This document shows positions 51,160 to 60,957 of a DNA stretch of 64,000 nt, one piece after another (position 1 is the first letter of the stretch; every line of letters begins with the position of its first letter). Made by a program: the position numbers and the translations under genes. The notes beneath the pieces were generated by a model, which was given only the letters and a program-made list of their open reading frames with translations, ran no database searches and was not told the origin of the DNA. The DNA is taken from contig NZ_HG428741.1 in NCBI RefSeq assembly GCF_000380245.2, positions 1,315,286 through 1,379,285 of the forward strand, read 5' to 3'. The stretch is from Bacillus massiliigorillae (GTDB lineage Bacteria > Bacillota > Bacilli > Bacillales > DSM-1321).

Positions 51160-52759
51160 GCTTTCTCAGTTCGTTGATTGTCTACTTACAAATGCTGAAC
51201 AAATACTAATACAAGAACATATAGAACAATGTGAAGAGTGTAATCTGGTTGTTAAATCCTTTAAGGATGAACAAAAATTCATAAAGGAAACACTACTAAT
51301 GCCATCCTTGCCAGATGCTTTTGCTTCAGATGTTCTTAAACAGCTAGAGCCTTATCCGCAGAAACAAGTGAAAAAGAAAAGAGTATTATGGAAAAACATG
51401 ATGTTGTATGCAGCGGGTTTCGTATTAGTCGTTGGATTAAGCACAACTCTGCATCCAGGCTTTGCTAAGTGGATGGGTGGCTTTTTCACAAGTGATGAAG
51501 TAGATGATGGATTGAAAATAGCAAGTGAAACGGATTTGAAGGAACGCATTAATCTTGAGGTTAAGAATCGAGGGATTACATTTAAAGTAGAAGATGTCAT
51601 AACAGATTCAACCCGTGTAGCATTGTCTTTTCAAATCATTGATGAACAAGGAGATTTCAGAGACACACAACTAAATCTAATAGATTCTAAAAATGAAATA
51701 TATGCGACTGATGAAGAGGGGGAAAGATTAGAAAATGTAAATGTGAGCTCACATTGGCAAGAAGGTAGTGATTATGGATTGATTGAATTTTCATTAAGAG
51801 AATTTGAAGTACTAGATCATTTTTTAGTTAGGTTTAACTTAAGTGAGTTAGACGGGGTAAAAGGAGATTGGAAGCTTGAAGTTCCTATTGATTTAACAAA
51901 AAGTAAAGCTTTGACCACTATTATTCCATTAAAAGATTTTAACATAAGCCAGTATGGGGTAGTGTTTAAAATGAATCAAATGCGTTTTGCTACTTCTACT
52001 AATGAATTATCATATGAAACTAGTTTCGCATCAAATGAGTTAATAAAAGTTGAAAAACAAATAAAACAGCTAAATGAGAAAATCGGTAATGAAGATATTG
52101 TCGGAAAGGAGATATATGGTACAGCCGTAAAATATCATATTGAAAATAGGGATAAGAAAACAGTTTATCGGAATGTCTTGGCTTATGGGTTAGATTATAC
52201 TCCTCCTGTTGATCATGGAATGCTTCAAGAATCTAGTGATGATATGGAACAACTTGGACATAAGAAATGGAATATATCCCATACTCCAAAACACGACCGC
52301 CAGCTAAGTTTTGTATTGGATGGTGTAATTAAAGCGGTACCATCTGATTTTTCGATTAAAATAAATCCGAAAGATTTAAAGCATAATCCTGTTTCGTTTG
52401 AATATGAAGGTAATCATATTACAATAAAATCAGCAAAGATGAACAATGAATATTCATTACGAAAATCTCTAAATCCGATTAAAAGAGAAACTTTTTTTCA
52501 AATTGAAATGGAGGGTGGTAGAGAAGCAACTGCCACTGCTCTAGGTGATTGGGCTTTGGTAGACGATAAGGGAAAAGCTTATAATTTATCTCAGAGTGGA
52601 TCGATTTTTTATAAAAAAGATCAGCATGGTCGCTTTAAGCTATCTTCTAAATTATTAACAAATAAAATAAATGAAGTACCAGAAGAATTAACTTTGCATT
52701 TACTTTCAATTGCTCGCTATTATGAGATAGAAAATCAGTGGAGAATTCCGTTGTATTAA
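51137..52759 (+). CDS. anti-sigma factor with DUF4179-like extracellular domain
   Basis: 540 residues. A zinc-finger-like anti-sigma segment (H-I-E-Q-C-E-E-C near residues 27-34), one membrane helix near 85-105, then a large extracellular region beginning like DUF4179 (I-T-F-K-V-E-D-V-I-T-D-S-T-R-V-A-L-S-F). It should hold the ECF sigma factor inactive until an envelope signal arrives. The ATG at 51137 has GAAGGAGGA upstream. Confidence 0.85.
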   Translation: MNCLTMDKLSQFVDCLLTNAEQILIQEHIEQCEECNLVVKSFKDEQKFIKETLLMPSLPDAFASDVLKQLEPYPQKQVKKKRVLWKNMMLYAAGFVLVVGLSTTLHPGFAKWMGGFFTSDEVDDGLKIASETDLKERINLEVKNRGITFKVEDVITDSTRVALSFQIIDEQGDFRDTQLNLIDSKNEIYATDEEGERLENVNVSSHWQEGSDYGLIEFSLREFEVLDHFLVRFNLSELDGVKGDWKLEVPIDLTKSKALTTIIPLKDFNISQYGVVFKMNQMRFATSTNELSYETSFASNELIKVEKQIKQLNEKIGNEDIVGKEIYGTAVKYHIENRDKKTVYRNVLAYGLDYTPPVDHGMLQESSDDMEQLGHKKWNISHTPKHDRQLSFVLDGVIKAVPSDFSIKINPKDLKHNPVSFEYEGNHITIKSAKMNNEYSLRKSLNPIKRETFFQIEMEGGREATATALGDWALVDDKGKAYNLSQSGSIFYKKDQHGRFKLSSKLLTNKINEVPEELTLHLLSIARYYEIENQWRIPLY

Positions 52760-52791
52760 AGTTAAGTTTTTTCATAGTAATATAGTAAATT

Positions 52792-52837
52792 AATAGGCCG
52801 TATTCACATAATTTCATTGTGAATACGGCCTATTTTT
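52792..52837 (+). terminator. intrinsic terminator of the sigma/anti-sigma unit
   Basis: Perfect 17-bp stem (52792-52808 with 52818-52834), then T residues. Confidence 0.93.
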
Positions 52838-52961
52838 GTTAAAAACTTTTCAAATATACTATATTCTGAATTTACAATAAAATGCTACTGAGGTATGATG
52901 ACAATAGTGATTTATTAACAGCTGTAAGATTTAAACATTATAGTATATAAGAGGTAGATTG

Positions 52962-53735
52962 ATGGAAGACATTAGTATGTACACATTGCTTATTTTAATT
53001 TGTTTTGGTTTTTTAGCGGCATTCATTGATTCGGCTGTCGGGGGAGGGGGACTTATTTCAATTCCTGCTCTGTTATTTGTAGGTTTATCACCACAAACAG
53101 CGTTAGCGACAAATAAGCTAGCTAGTTCCTTTGGTTCTTTTACTAGCACTGTAACTTTTATTAGATCGGGTAAGGTAAATTTCCAAGTTGTTTCAAAGTT
53201 ATTTCCATTGGTGTTTATAGGTTCGTTAATAGGTGCTTATATTGTTCACTATATTTCACCTAATATATTAAAACCACTTGTATTAGTGTTATTAATTGCG
53301 GTGACAATTTACACAATCTTTAATAAAAACTGGGGACAAAATTCAGTATATAAGAAATTAACTTGGAAGAAAGCGGCGTTATTTGCACTTATTATTTTTT
53401 GTATAGGTTTCTATGATGGCTTTTTTGGACCAGGAACAGGGTCATTCTTTATCTTTTCTTTCTTATTTATTGGGTTTGACTTTTTACAGGCTGCTGGAAA
53501 TTCAAAGGTATTGAACTTTGGAAGTAATATTGCAGCGTTATGTATGTTTATATATTTAGGAGCAGTTAACTTTGCATATGGCATACCAATGGGACTTGCA
53601 ATGGTAGTAGGGGCATATTGTGGTTCAAAATTTGCCTTAAAAAAAGGTGTAGCATATGTTCGTTTATTGTTCATCGTAGTAACATTGTTTCTAATTGTGA
53701 AGAATGTTGTCGATTATGTACAGCATAAGTTTTAA
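52962..53735 (+). CDS. TSUP (TauE/SafE) family sulfite/sulfonate exporter-like permease
   Basis: 257 residues, about eight helices. F-I-D-S-A-V-G-G-G-G-L-I near residues 22-33 and the repeat-half motif F-Y-D-G-F-F-G-P-G-T-G near 148-158 are TSUP hallmarks. Transport substrate unknown; sulfur compounds are common. GAGG lies 7 bases before the ATG. Confidence 0.88.
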   Translation: MEDISMYTLLILICFGFLAAFIDSAVGGGGLISIPALLFVGLSPQTALATNKLASSFGSFTSTVTFIRSGKVNFQVVSKLFPLVFIGSLIGAYIVHYISPNILKPLVLVLLIAVTIYTIFNKNWGQNSVYKKLTWKKAALFALIIFCIGFYDGFFGPGTGSFFIFSFLFIGFDFLQAAGNSKVLNFGSNIAALCMFIYLGAVNFAYGIPMGLAMVVGAYCGSKFALKKGVAYVRLLFIVVTLFLIVKNVVDYVQHKF

Positions 53736-53743
53736 ATCATGGT

Positions 53744-53775
53744 GCCTTGTGGATTTGAATTCCACAAGGCTTTTT
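53744..53775 (+). terminator. intrinsic terminator
   Basis: Ten-bp stem GCCTTGTGGA/TCCACAAGGC followed by TTTTT. Confidence 0.92.
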
Positions 53776-53816
53776 ATGTGTTGTGATATACGTTGATAAA
53801 ATGAATTGAAAAAGAA

Positions 53817-53860
53817 GAAGAAGGGTTCGGAAATCAGGAAATGATTTCAAACCCTTCTTC
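53817..53860 (-). terminator. long hairpin downstream of the permease gene
   Basis: A 19-20-bp stem with two imperfect pairs (53817-53836 with 53842-53860). On the minus strand it is followed by CTTCTTTTTC, so it probably ends the permease transcript. It lies 170 bases after that gene. Confidence 0.65.
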
Positions 53861-54027
53861 ATTACTCTGGGACATGCTTAGTTACATGAAAGTCCAGTGT
53901 AGTTACCGGTATACACGAAAAAATAAGTGGAAATATTATTGCTATAAAATAAAGATTAAGAGAATTTTACTTTGAAAAAGTAAAGAAAACAAACTTTATA
54001 GAGTGCTAATACAAGGTAATGACAAAA

Positions 54028-55563
54028 CTACTTTGATATTTCCTGATGCTTGTCTTGATGAGAGATATCATTTTTCGGTATCGCAACATCATATGGTACA
54101 TTGCTATGTCCATAGCTACGATGAATCATCATGTACAGTAAACCAAGACCTATAACTACGACTCCTGAAACGAGCACGATATAGTTATCATACCAAGGTG
54201 CATCTGGTGTTCTAGGCCAACACATGTTGATCATAGCTATAATTCCGTAGGCAAGTGCACCAATATTAACAGGTAGTCCCCACTTACCTAATTGATACTT
54301 TCCACTTGGCTTCCATCCTTTGAGTCTAGCCCGAAGTGCAGCAAAGACAACCATTTGGAATCCAATATAAATGCCAAGTGACGCAAAACTGATAATCTTT
54401 GTGAGTGCATCTTCAGACACCTTTGATCCAAGAACAATGATTGCTGGAATGATAGCTGAAAGAAGCAACGCATAAGGTGGAATGTGACGAGCAGATGAAA
54501 ACTTTTTTAAGAGTCGGCTTCCAATAATCATGTCATCACGTCCGTAAGAATAGGCAAGTCTGCTAGCTGCCGCTTGTAAGCTTATTGCACATGAAAGGAA
54601 AGAAATTAATACAATCCCCATTACAACCTTTGAACCAACTGTACCAAAGGCATTCGTTAATATTGTGTCAACTGGTGCAACGTCTTCACCAGCGATAATG
54701 GCCGCATAATCAGTAACGGAAAGTACTAAAGCAAGGCTAACAAAAACTGCGGCAGCACCGCCGATGTAAATCGTTCTGCGCATTGCCTTCGGAATCAAAT
54801 CACCTGGATTGGGTACTTCTTCTGCAACATCACCGCAAGCTTCAAACCCAAAATATAGAAAAGTTCCAATTAAACTGGCTGCAGCGAACGCATAAAAGTA
54901 ACTATGGCTGCCTTCAGAACCGAAAGAATGGAATAGTATGCTAAGATTTTGATGTCGTTCTGTGAAAATCAGCCAAAAACCAACTGCGAGTGCCCCAATA
55001 ATCTCAGCAGTAAAACCAATTATTGCTGCAGCTGCAAGAACCTTTGTGCCAAGAAAATTGATGATAGTCGATATAACAAGAATAATCAGTGCACAAATGA
55101 TGGTTGAGTTTACTGATATATCAAAACCTAGAATCGGTGCTAAAAAAGGTCCAGCTCCATATACAACACTGCCAATGGTTACAAACAAAGCTATTAAATA
55201 AACCCAGCCGGTCATCCAAGCAAACTTCCGCCCCCATAACCTTCGGGCCCAAGGGTACACGCCTCCTGCAACTGGAAATTCTGCAACAACCTCACTAAAG
55301 ACAAGTGCGACTAGTAATTGTCCAATGCCACAGATGATAAGGCCCCAAATCATTGGTGGACCGCCTTGTGCAATGGCGTATGCAAATAATGTGTACACAC
55401 CTACTACAGGAGAAAGATACGTAAATCCAAGAGAAAAGTTTGCCCATGGACTCATATCACGACGAAATTCAGATTTATATCCGAGCGCTGCTAGTTGGGC
55501 AGCATCACTATCATGATGTTCTGACACAGATTCTCCAATTGTATTATTTTGATTTTCTTGCAT
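54028..55563 (-). CDS. APC-superfamily amino acid/choline-type permease
   Basis: 511 residues, 12 predicted helices. Acidic N-terminal tail, then W-A-N-F-S-L-G-F-T-Y-L-S-P-V near residues 40-53, and F-G-F-E-A-C-G-D-V-A-E-E-V near 240-252 typical of the ACT (amino acid-choline) subfamily with GABA permease relatives. AAGGAGG precedes the ATG. It has its own terminator and probably is a single-gene unit beside the molybdoenzyme locus. Confidence 0.88.
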   Translation of the reverse strand: MQENQNNTIGESVSEHHDSDAAQLAALGYKSEFRRDMSPWANFSLGFTYLSPVVGVYTLFAYAIAQGGPPMIWGLIICGIGQLLVALVFSEVVAEFPVAGGVYPWARRLWGRKFAWMTGWVYLIALFVTIGSVVYGAGPFLAPILGFDISVNSTIICALIILVISTIINFLGTKVLAAAAIIGFTAEIIGALAVGFWLIFTERHQNLSILFHSFGSEGSHSYFYAFAAASLIGTFLYFGFEACGDVAEEVPNPGDLIPKAMRRTIYIGGAAAVFVSLALVLSVTDYAAIIAGEDVAPVDTILTNAFGTVGSKVVMGIVLISFLSCAISLQAAASRLAYSYGRDDMIIGSRLLKKFSSARHIPPYALLLSAIIPAIIVLGSKVSEDALTKIISFASLGIYIGFQMVVFAALRARLKGWKPSGKYQLGKWGLPVNIGALAYGIIAMINMCWPRTPDAPWYDNYIVLVSGVVVIGLGLLYMMIHRSYGHSNVPYDVAIPKNDISHQDKHQEISK

Positions 55564-55806
55564 ATTTGAGCCTCCTTAAAATTGAGATATAGTCTTATAT
55601 GCAATTACTATTCCAACCTGTAATTATTGTAATATTCGGTAAAATATAACTAAAAAGAAGGATATTGAATTTCAATTTTGATAGTTTGTATTCATAAATG
55701 AATTTAATATTCAGTGGGGAATAAGGATTTTATATTAAAACCAACTTTCTAAATCGCAAGAAAGGATAGTATAAAAAGAGGTTAATCAAAAAATATGTTG
55801 CACAAA
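55564..55806. other. intergenic region before the APC permease gene
   Basis: AT-rich, no gene. It should hold the minus-strand permease promoter; no element stands out. Confidence 0.45.
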
Positions 55807-55838
55807 AAGGATAGATGTAAATTTGGTCATCTATCCTT
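55807..55838 (-). terminator. intrinsic terminator of the polyferredoxin gene
   Basis: AAGGATAGATG pairs with CATCTATCCTT; on the minus strand TTTTT follows. Confidence 0.85.
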
Positions 55839-55879
55839 GTCTTGAAATTTAATAAAAATGCTTAAACAGCTCTATATAA

Positions 55880-56797
55880 TTAACTAGGCAAGTAATCAGC
55901 CTTACGTTTATTACAAATAAAACAACAATCATCTTCGGCTCTCAGTGTTTGAAAGCTCTTTTTGCAAGATGAACATGTTTTTGTGAAAAGAGGGTATTCA
56001 TTTTGTTTTATTTCACTGATGTTTTGCAGTATTGTTATGGCGTTTTCAGGGCAAACATCGGTACAAAGCTTACAGTCCGAACACGATTGAGATGAAACGA
56101 TGAGTTGGTCTTCAACTATTTTGAAACAATTCTTCTCACAAAGAGAAACGCATATTTTGCATAATGAACACTGATGATTATTGATTTGAATAGAATAAAA
56201 CTGATAATCACGATAATACTTGGCAAGTTCAAAGTCTTCTTGATTGAAGCGCCATTTAGCAGGTGTAACTTGAGAAACTAATGTTTTACTTTCTTTCTTC
56301 CATAATGAAAACAAATCGCGTCTTGAATAGGTAGGTTCATCTTCTTCAGGACATGATACACCCGTTTTCAATTGAAAAGGTTCTTTATTAAGCTCATGTA
56401 AGTATTGGTTTGCTTTATCAAAAGCTTGCAATAATGAAGAATCTATTTCGTTTTCTTCATAAGATAGTATTTTAATACCCTTTGCATAGTAAATGAGCAA
56501 TTCATTAAAGGAAGGAATATGCTCAGAATCAATGATTAATTCACCATTAAGTACATTTCGTTTTGGATAAATTCCACTAATAGCTTGTACTGGACATATT
56601 GCAAGACATTTGCCACATTCGCTACATTGATCACGATTGATTTCTGGTTTGCTATCTATGAGTGAGATAGCATTCTCATGGCATACTCCTACACATGCCT
56701 GACATGTAGAGAAGGGACTTTTATGTCTAACGCATATTGCTGTGTTTATTTCATATTGATAATCAAGACTCTCAGCCCATTTTCCGACAATCCCCAT
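55880..56797 (-). CDS. polyferredoxin-like protein with four Fe-S motifs and a C-terminal zinc ribbon
   Basis: 305 residues. Ferredoxin-type motifs are C-Q-A-C-V-G-V-C near residue 40, C-S-E-C-G-K-C-L-A-I-C-P near 66, C-S-L-C-K-I-C-V-S-L-C near 200 and C-S-D-C-K-L-C-T-D-V-C-P near 230, followed by a C-x-x-C...C-x-x-C ribbon near the end. It probably passes electrons in the DMSO-reductase-type locus. The ATG at 56797 has GGGAGGT 8 bases upstream and is preferred to 56821. It is 140 bases after dmsC with a weak hairpin between. Confidence 0.85.
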   Translation of the reverse strand: MGIVGKWAESLDYQYEINTAICVRHKSPFSTCQACVGVCHENAISLIDSKPEINRDQCSECGKCLAICPVQAISGIYPKRNVLNGELIIDSEHIPSFNELLIYYAKGIKILSYEENEIDSSLLQAFDKANQYLHELNKEPFQLKTGVSCPEEDEPTYSRRDLFSLWKKESKTLVSQVTPAKWRFNQEDFELAKYYRDYQFYSIQINNHQCSLCKICVSLCEKNCFKIVEDQLIVSSQSCSDCKLCTDVCPENAITILQNISEIKQNEYPLFTKTCSSCKKSFQTLRAEDDCCFICNKRKADYLPS

Positions 56798-56853
56798 ACC
56801 AAGATACCTCCCAAGTTCCATCTGTAAATGGTATTGATGATATAAATATAAGC

Positions 56854-56883
56854 CTCGTATGTTTTCTTAGCGAAACATACGAG
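56854..56883 (-). terminator. hairpin between dmsC and the polyferredoxin gene
   Basis: CTCGTATGTTT (56854-56864) pairs with AAACATACGAG (56873-56883). The minus-strand tail is only mildly T-rich, so read-through is possible. Confidence 0.6.
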
Positions 56884-56939
56884 ACTTACTTTAAATTTCT
56901 ACGTGTTTAGTGTAGTAATATACTACAAGTTTACTATTT

Positions 56940-57773
56940 TTATGCTCCTAAAACGTAGAATACATATCTGCTCATGCCTTCAGCGATAAAGAAGACAGCA
57001 AGGGCAGCGAAGATTAAAGTATAGTTTTTCTTCGTTGAAGAAAGGGCAAGGTAGCCAAGACCTGAAAGAGCAACAGCCTCAATTATCCAACGAATTCCAA
57101 TAAAGCCAGAGTACGATGATAGTTTTTCAGAAGCGGATACTGTATCAATTAAGTTCATATCGCCAACATAGCTGTTAAACATTGCCGTACCAACAAGCTG
57201 AATTGCTACACCGAAAATACCGATTGCGAACGCCCATTTAATCAGTTTGTGTAATTCTTCACCTTTTAATGAAGGAACAAGTAAGCTTGCACCTAAAACA
57301 GGTCCTAGTGTAAAGGCAGTACCATAGAATACTAAGTACGTATTAACATGATCCCAACCACTTACTCGTGTTACTTTGTAAAGCTGTGCCATGCAGAAGA
57401 TATCGGCTAAACCGACGATAGCAGTAACAAGCATTAAAATAGGGTTGATTTTCTTTTGGATAATGGCTAAACCAGCAGTTAAACACGCTAATCCAATAAA
57501 TAATCCCGTAACAACAATTTCATTACTCATCCAAGATGAACCAAATCCTCTAATAGCATTTAATGCATGGATTGGTTTACCTAAATGGAAGAATGATGCG
57601 ATTAAACCAATAACAGAAACCGCCGCAATAATTAGAAGGGGAAGTTTCATGATTTTGAATAAATCATTTTTAGTATTTTTCTTTAACATATTTTGCGCGA
57701 ACCATAAGAATAGCATTCCACCAATAGAGGCAGGAACAGCTACAGTCATAATTAACAATGCCCACTCATGCAT
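56940..57773 (-). CDS. dmsC: DmsC-family membrane anchor subunit
   Basis: 277 residues with eight or nine helices. It opens M-H-E-W-A-L-L-I-M-T and contains S-F-F-H-L-G-K-P near residue 64-71 and R-G-F-G-S-S-W-M-S-N-E near 78-88, features of DmsC that anchors the reductase and oxidises menaquinol. AAAGGAGG precedes the ATG. It lies 14 bases after dmsB. A near-identical paralogue begins at the right edge of the window. Confidence 0.92.
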   Translation of the reverse strand: MHEWALLIMTVAVPASIGGMLFLWFAQNMLKKNTKNDLFKIMKLPLLIIAAVSVIGLIASFFHLGKPIHALNAIRGFGSSWMSNEIVVTGLFIGLACLTAGLAIIQKKINPILMLVTAIVGLADIFCMAQLYKVTRVSGWDHVNTYLVFYGTAFTLGPVLGASLLVPSLKGEELHKLIKWAFAIGIFGVAIQLVGTAMFNSYVGDMNLIDTVSASEKLSSYSGFIGIRWIIEAVALSGLGYLALSSTKKNYTLIFAALAVFFIAEGMSRYVFYVLGA

Positions 57774-57787
57774 GTAGAATTCCTCCT

Positions 57788-58336
57788 TTATTTAGATTGG
57801 TTAAGTGGTGTAATAACTAAGTTAGGTTTTGTGATTGATGAACTTGGAATACCTTTAATATCAGCATTTTTGCCATATTTAGCTCGTAGTTCTTCAATTT
57901 CACCAAATTCAATTGCTCGCATTGGACATGATGTAACGCAATGTGGTTCTTCACCTTTTTTACGTAAATCTAGACAAGTATCACATTTCGTCATCATACC
58001 AAGCTCTTCACTGAATTGTGGTGCGCCGTATGGACAATTCCATTCACAATAGCGACATCCGATACAACGATCATGGTCGATAATAACAACGCCATCTTCA
58101 TCACGCTTTTGTAAAGCATGTGTAGGGCAGCCTTTCATACATGCAGGTTCATCACAATGATTGCATGAAAGGGAGACGTGCGCCATTGAAACGTTAGGGA
58201 AGGAGCCTTCACAGAAATCATATACGCGTCTGAAGTTTCTGCCTACCTCCAAATTATTTGTATCTTTACAAGCAACAACACAAGTTTTGCAGCCGATACA
58301 ATGAGCTACGTTAATGTGGAAACCCATTTGTGCCAT
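57788..58336 (-). CDS. dmsB: DmsB-type 4Fe-4S subunit
   Basis: 182 residues. Four cysteine clusters: C-I-G-C-K-T-C-V-V-A-C near residue 14, C-N-H-C-D-E-P-A-C near 61, C-I-G-C-R-Y-C near 90 and C-D-T-C near 118, ending C-V-T-S-C-P-M-R-A-I. This pattern is typical of the electron-transfer subunit between DmsC and DmsA. AAAGGAGG lies 9 bases before the ATG at 58336. Confidence 0.93.
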   Translation of the reverse strand: MAQMGFHINVAHCIGCKTCVVACKDTNNLEVGRNFRRVYDFCEGSFPNVSMAHVSLSCNHCDEPACMKGCPTHALQKRDEDGVVIIDHDRCIGCRYCEWNCPYGAPQFSEELGMMTKCDTCLDLRKKGEEPHCVTSCPMRAIEFGEIEELRAKYGKNADIKGIPSSSITKPNLVITPLNQSK

Positions 58337-58362
58337 TTCTTGCAACCTCCTTTCAAATTACA

Positions 58363-60939
58363 TTATTTATAATCAACAATACGTTGCTTCCATTTGCAAT
58401 CTTCTTCTAATTGCTCACCATTCCACTTTTCGATGTTACAAATCGCAGTGTTATAGCCAGATGTACCAAGACCTGTTGGGATATGACCAACTAGAACATT
58501 GTCAGCGCCACCGCGGTCGATTTTTTCATCTTCATCTAAATCTACCCATGCACCGTGTGGAAGGGCAACCGTACCAGGCATAATCGTTTCAGTAACTTTA
58601 GCTGGACGTAATACTTTACCGTATTGGTTGGAAAGAAGGACTGTTTCACCATCTTTAATGCCAATTTCTTTCGCATCAGTTGCATTCATATATACCGGAT
58701 TTGGCCATGCTTCACGAAGCTGTCCAACGTTATCAAATGTACTATGTGAGCGTCTTAAATAGTGTGGGTTAAATACTTGGAAAGGATAGTCACCTTTCTT
58801 TTTCTTTTCCCAGTCTTTAAATGTAGCTTCATAACCTTCAACACGTTGTTCGTATTTCGCGATTGGTGCAATTTCAGTAAAGGCTGTCTTAGAAGCCTCA
58901 TGTAAGGCACGACAATAGATTTCGAATTTACCACTCTCAGTAGTAAGTGGGTTTTTCGCTGGATTATCGATGAAATCTTTGTATGCGATACAGCCGAATT
59001 TGTCGCCAATCTTACGAGGTACTTGGTAAACACCGCGGTCCAAATACTCTTTTAAAGGTAAGCGACCTTGTTGCGGAGTACCTTCAACACCCCATTCTTT
59101 AATATCTTGAGCAGTAATTGTTACTAATGGCTCGAAATCTACACCATTATCTTTAATAACTGTACATCCAGCAAGCTTGTTAAAGAATTGTTGCTTCTCG
59201 CTAATTGGATATACTTCTTTAGGATCTTTTCCTAAAGCTTTTAACAATAGACGAGCAATCTCTTGGTCTGTTTTACTTTCATATAAAGGATCAACGATTT
59301 TTGTCCATGCAATTAGCATTTCACGGTTACCAGTACCTAAGTTACCTTCAATTTCCCATTCTGTACAAACAGGGAGAACGATATCAGAGTACTTGGCATT
59401 TGTTTGTAAAACGTAAGCATTAGTAACAACGAATTCTACTTTACGGTGTGCTTTAATACCTTTCATGATATTAGCTTTCGTTTGTAGGGTAGCGTTGTAA
59501 CCATGATAAATGAATTGAATATCGATTTTTCTTTCGCCTTCATGCTTTTGTAGGTACTTACCATCAAGTACTGCATCGAAGATTTGGTTATCGTTAATTA
59601 CGTAATCTACAGGGTTTTCGATAGCAGGTAAGCCATCGCCACCTGGATTAACTAGCATTGGTCCCATGTTAGCCGCATATTGCCATACACTTACACCAGT
59701 CATGTTACCAGGGCTACCGATGTGGCCAGTCATCATTCCTAATGTAGAGAATGCTTGAACCCAACCTTCACCGTTGTTTGTACGAGCAGGAGCCCAACCA
59801 GTTAATAAGGCCACACGGTCCGTTCCACCGATTTCACGAGCGAGTTTACGGATTCCTTCAGGAGTTACACCGCAAATTTCAGATGCCCATTCAGGTGTTT
59901 TTGGAAGCTTATCATATGTTCCTAGGATATAATCCTTCATGTTATCTTCTGGCTTAGCACCAGCTGGCATATTGTCAGCTGTGAAACCAATTGTGTATTT
60001 CTTTAAGAAGTCCCACTTAACTAATGGATTCGTTGCTGGATTATCTTCTTCTAATAATGTGTACATAATACCAAGTGCAAGGGCATGGTCTGTGCCTGGA
60101 CGAACAGGAACCCATTCAGCATCAAGTACGTTGTTAGTGTCTGTGTACATTGGGTCAATAGAAATGAAGCGTGCTCCAGCTTTTTTCGCTTGAATGTAAT
60201 GATATGTTGCATTACCAAGTGAACTCCAAGCAGGGTTAGCACCCCAAAGTACGATTAATTGAGAGTTACGTAAATCCAGACGGTCGTTTATACCGTTAAC
60301 GGCAATACCTTCACTTACTCCAAGTAAGTCATGTGTGTATAGCCATGCACCATAAGATGTTGGACCCGTATTTACTGTATGACCACCAACAGAAGACATT
60401 ACTTTACTAATATCTCCGCCACCAGTTACCCAGATAGATTGGTTACCATACTTTTTGCTAATACGCTTTGTTTCTGAAGCAATATGCTCAATTGCTTCGT
60501 CCCAAGAAATACGTACCCATTGGTCTTTACCACGTAGCTCTTTATTTCCGCCACCTGGCTTCCAGTTTTTACGTTTCATTGGGTATTTTAAGCGGTCAGC
60601 GCTAAATACTTGATGTCGTTGTGAACGACCGCGCAGACATCCACGTTGTTGTGGGAAGTCAGGTGAGTCTTCGTGTGTATCATCTGTTTTTTGACGAACG
60701 ACAACGCCGTCTTTAATTAGAGCTTTATTTAAACATCTGCCTCCGCAGTTATGCCAGCAGGCAACTGTTTTCCATACACCTTCACCACCGGCAGCTTCAG
60801 TACCGATTTTTTCTTCAGCCTTTGCGACTAAACCTCTCGATACGGGTATGGCTGCAGTAGCGGCTAGCGCTGAAGTCCAACCGATGAACGATCTTCTTGT
60901 CATTTTAAATTCTTGGATTTTCTTCACTAGATCAATCAT
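58363..60939 (-). CDS. dmsA: molybdopterin oxidoreductase, DmsA-type catalytic subunit
   Basis: 858 residues. A twin-arginine signal (M-T-R-R-S-F-I-G-W, residues 13-21) precedes the mature domain. The Fe-S site is C-W-H-N-C-G-G-R-C followed by C-L-R-G. Bis-MGD binding segments follow (V-T-G-G-G-D-I-S near 170; W-G-A-N-P-A near 230), and the C-terminal cap has L-P-H-G-A-W-V. It is the Tat-exported catalytic subunit for reduction of an S- or N-oxide. The exact substrate cannot be read from the sequence. TAGGAGGGG precedes the ATG. Confidence 0.92.
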   Translation of the reverse strand: MIDLVKKIQEFKMTRRSFIGWTSALAATAAIPVSRGLVAKAEEKIGTEAAGGEGVWKTVACWHNCGGRCLNKALIKDGVVVRQKTDDTHEDSPDFPQQRGCLRGRSQRHQVFSADRLKYPMKRKNWKPGGGNKELRGKDQWVRISWDEAIEHIASETKRISKKYGNQSIWVTGGGDISKVMSSVGGHTVNTGPTSYGAWLYTHDLLGVSEGIAVNGINDRLDLRNSQLIVLWGANPAWSSLGNATYHYIQAKKAGARFISIDPMYTDTNNVLDAEWVPVRPGTDHALALGIMYTLLEEDNPATNPLVKWDFLKKYTIGFTADNMPAGAKPEDNMKDYILGTYDKLPKTPEWASEICGVTPEGIRKLAREIGGTDRVALLTGWAPARTNNGEGWVQAFSTLGMMTGHIGSPGNMTGVSVWQYAANMGPMLVNPGGDGLPAIENPVDYVINDNQIFDAVLDGKYLQKHEGERKIDIQFIYHGYNATLQTKANIMKGIKAHRKVEFVVTNAYVLQTNAKYSDIVLPVCTEWEIEGNLGTGNREMLIAWTKIVDPLYESKTDQEIARLLLKALGKDPKEVYPISEKQQFFNKLAGCTVIKDNGVDFEPLVTITAQDIKEWGVEGTPQQGRLPLKEYLDRGVYQVPRKIGDKFGCIAYKDFIDNPAKNPLTTESGKFEIYCRALHEASKTAFTEIAPIAKYEQRVEGYEATFKDWEKKKKGDYPFQVFNPHYLRRSHSTFDNVGQLREAWPNPVYMNATDAKEIGIKDGETVLLSNQYGKVLRPAKVTETIMPGTVALPHGAWVDLDEDEKIDRGGADNVLVGHIPTGLGTSGYNTAICNIEKWNGEQLEEDCKWKQRIVDYK

Positions 60940-60957
60940 CTTACCCCTCCTAAATGT

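Noticed and set aside
58499..60193. Plus-strand frames opposite dmsA
   Set aside because: They mirror the codon pattern of a clear 858-residue catalytic subunit.
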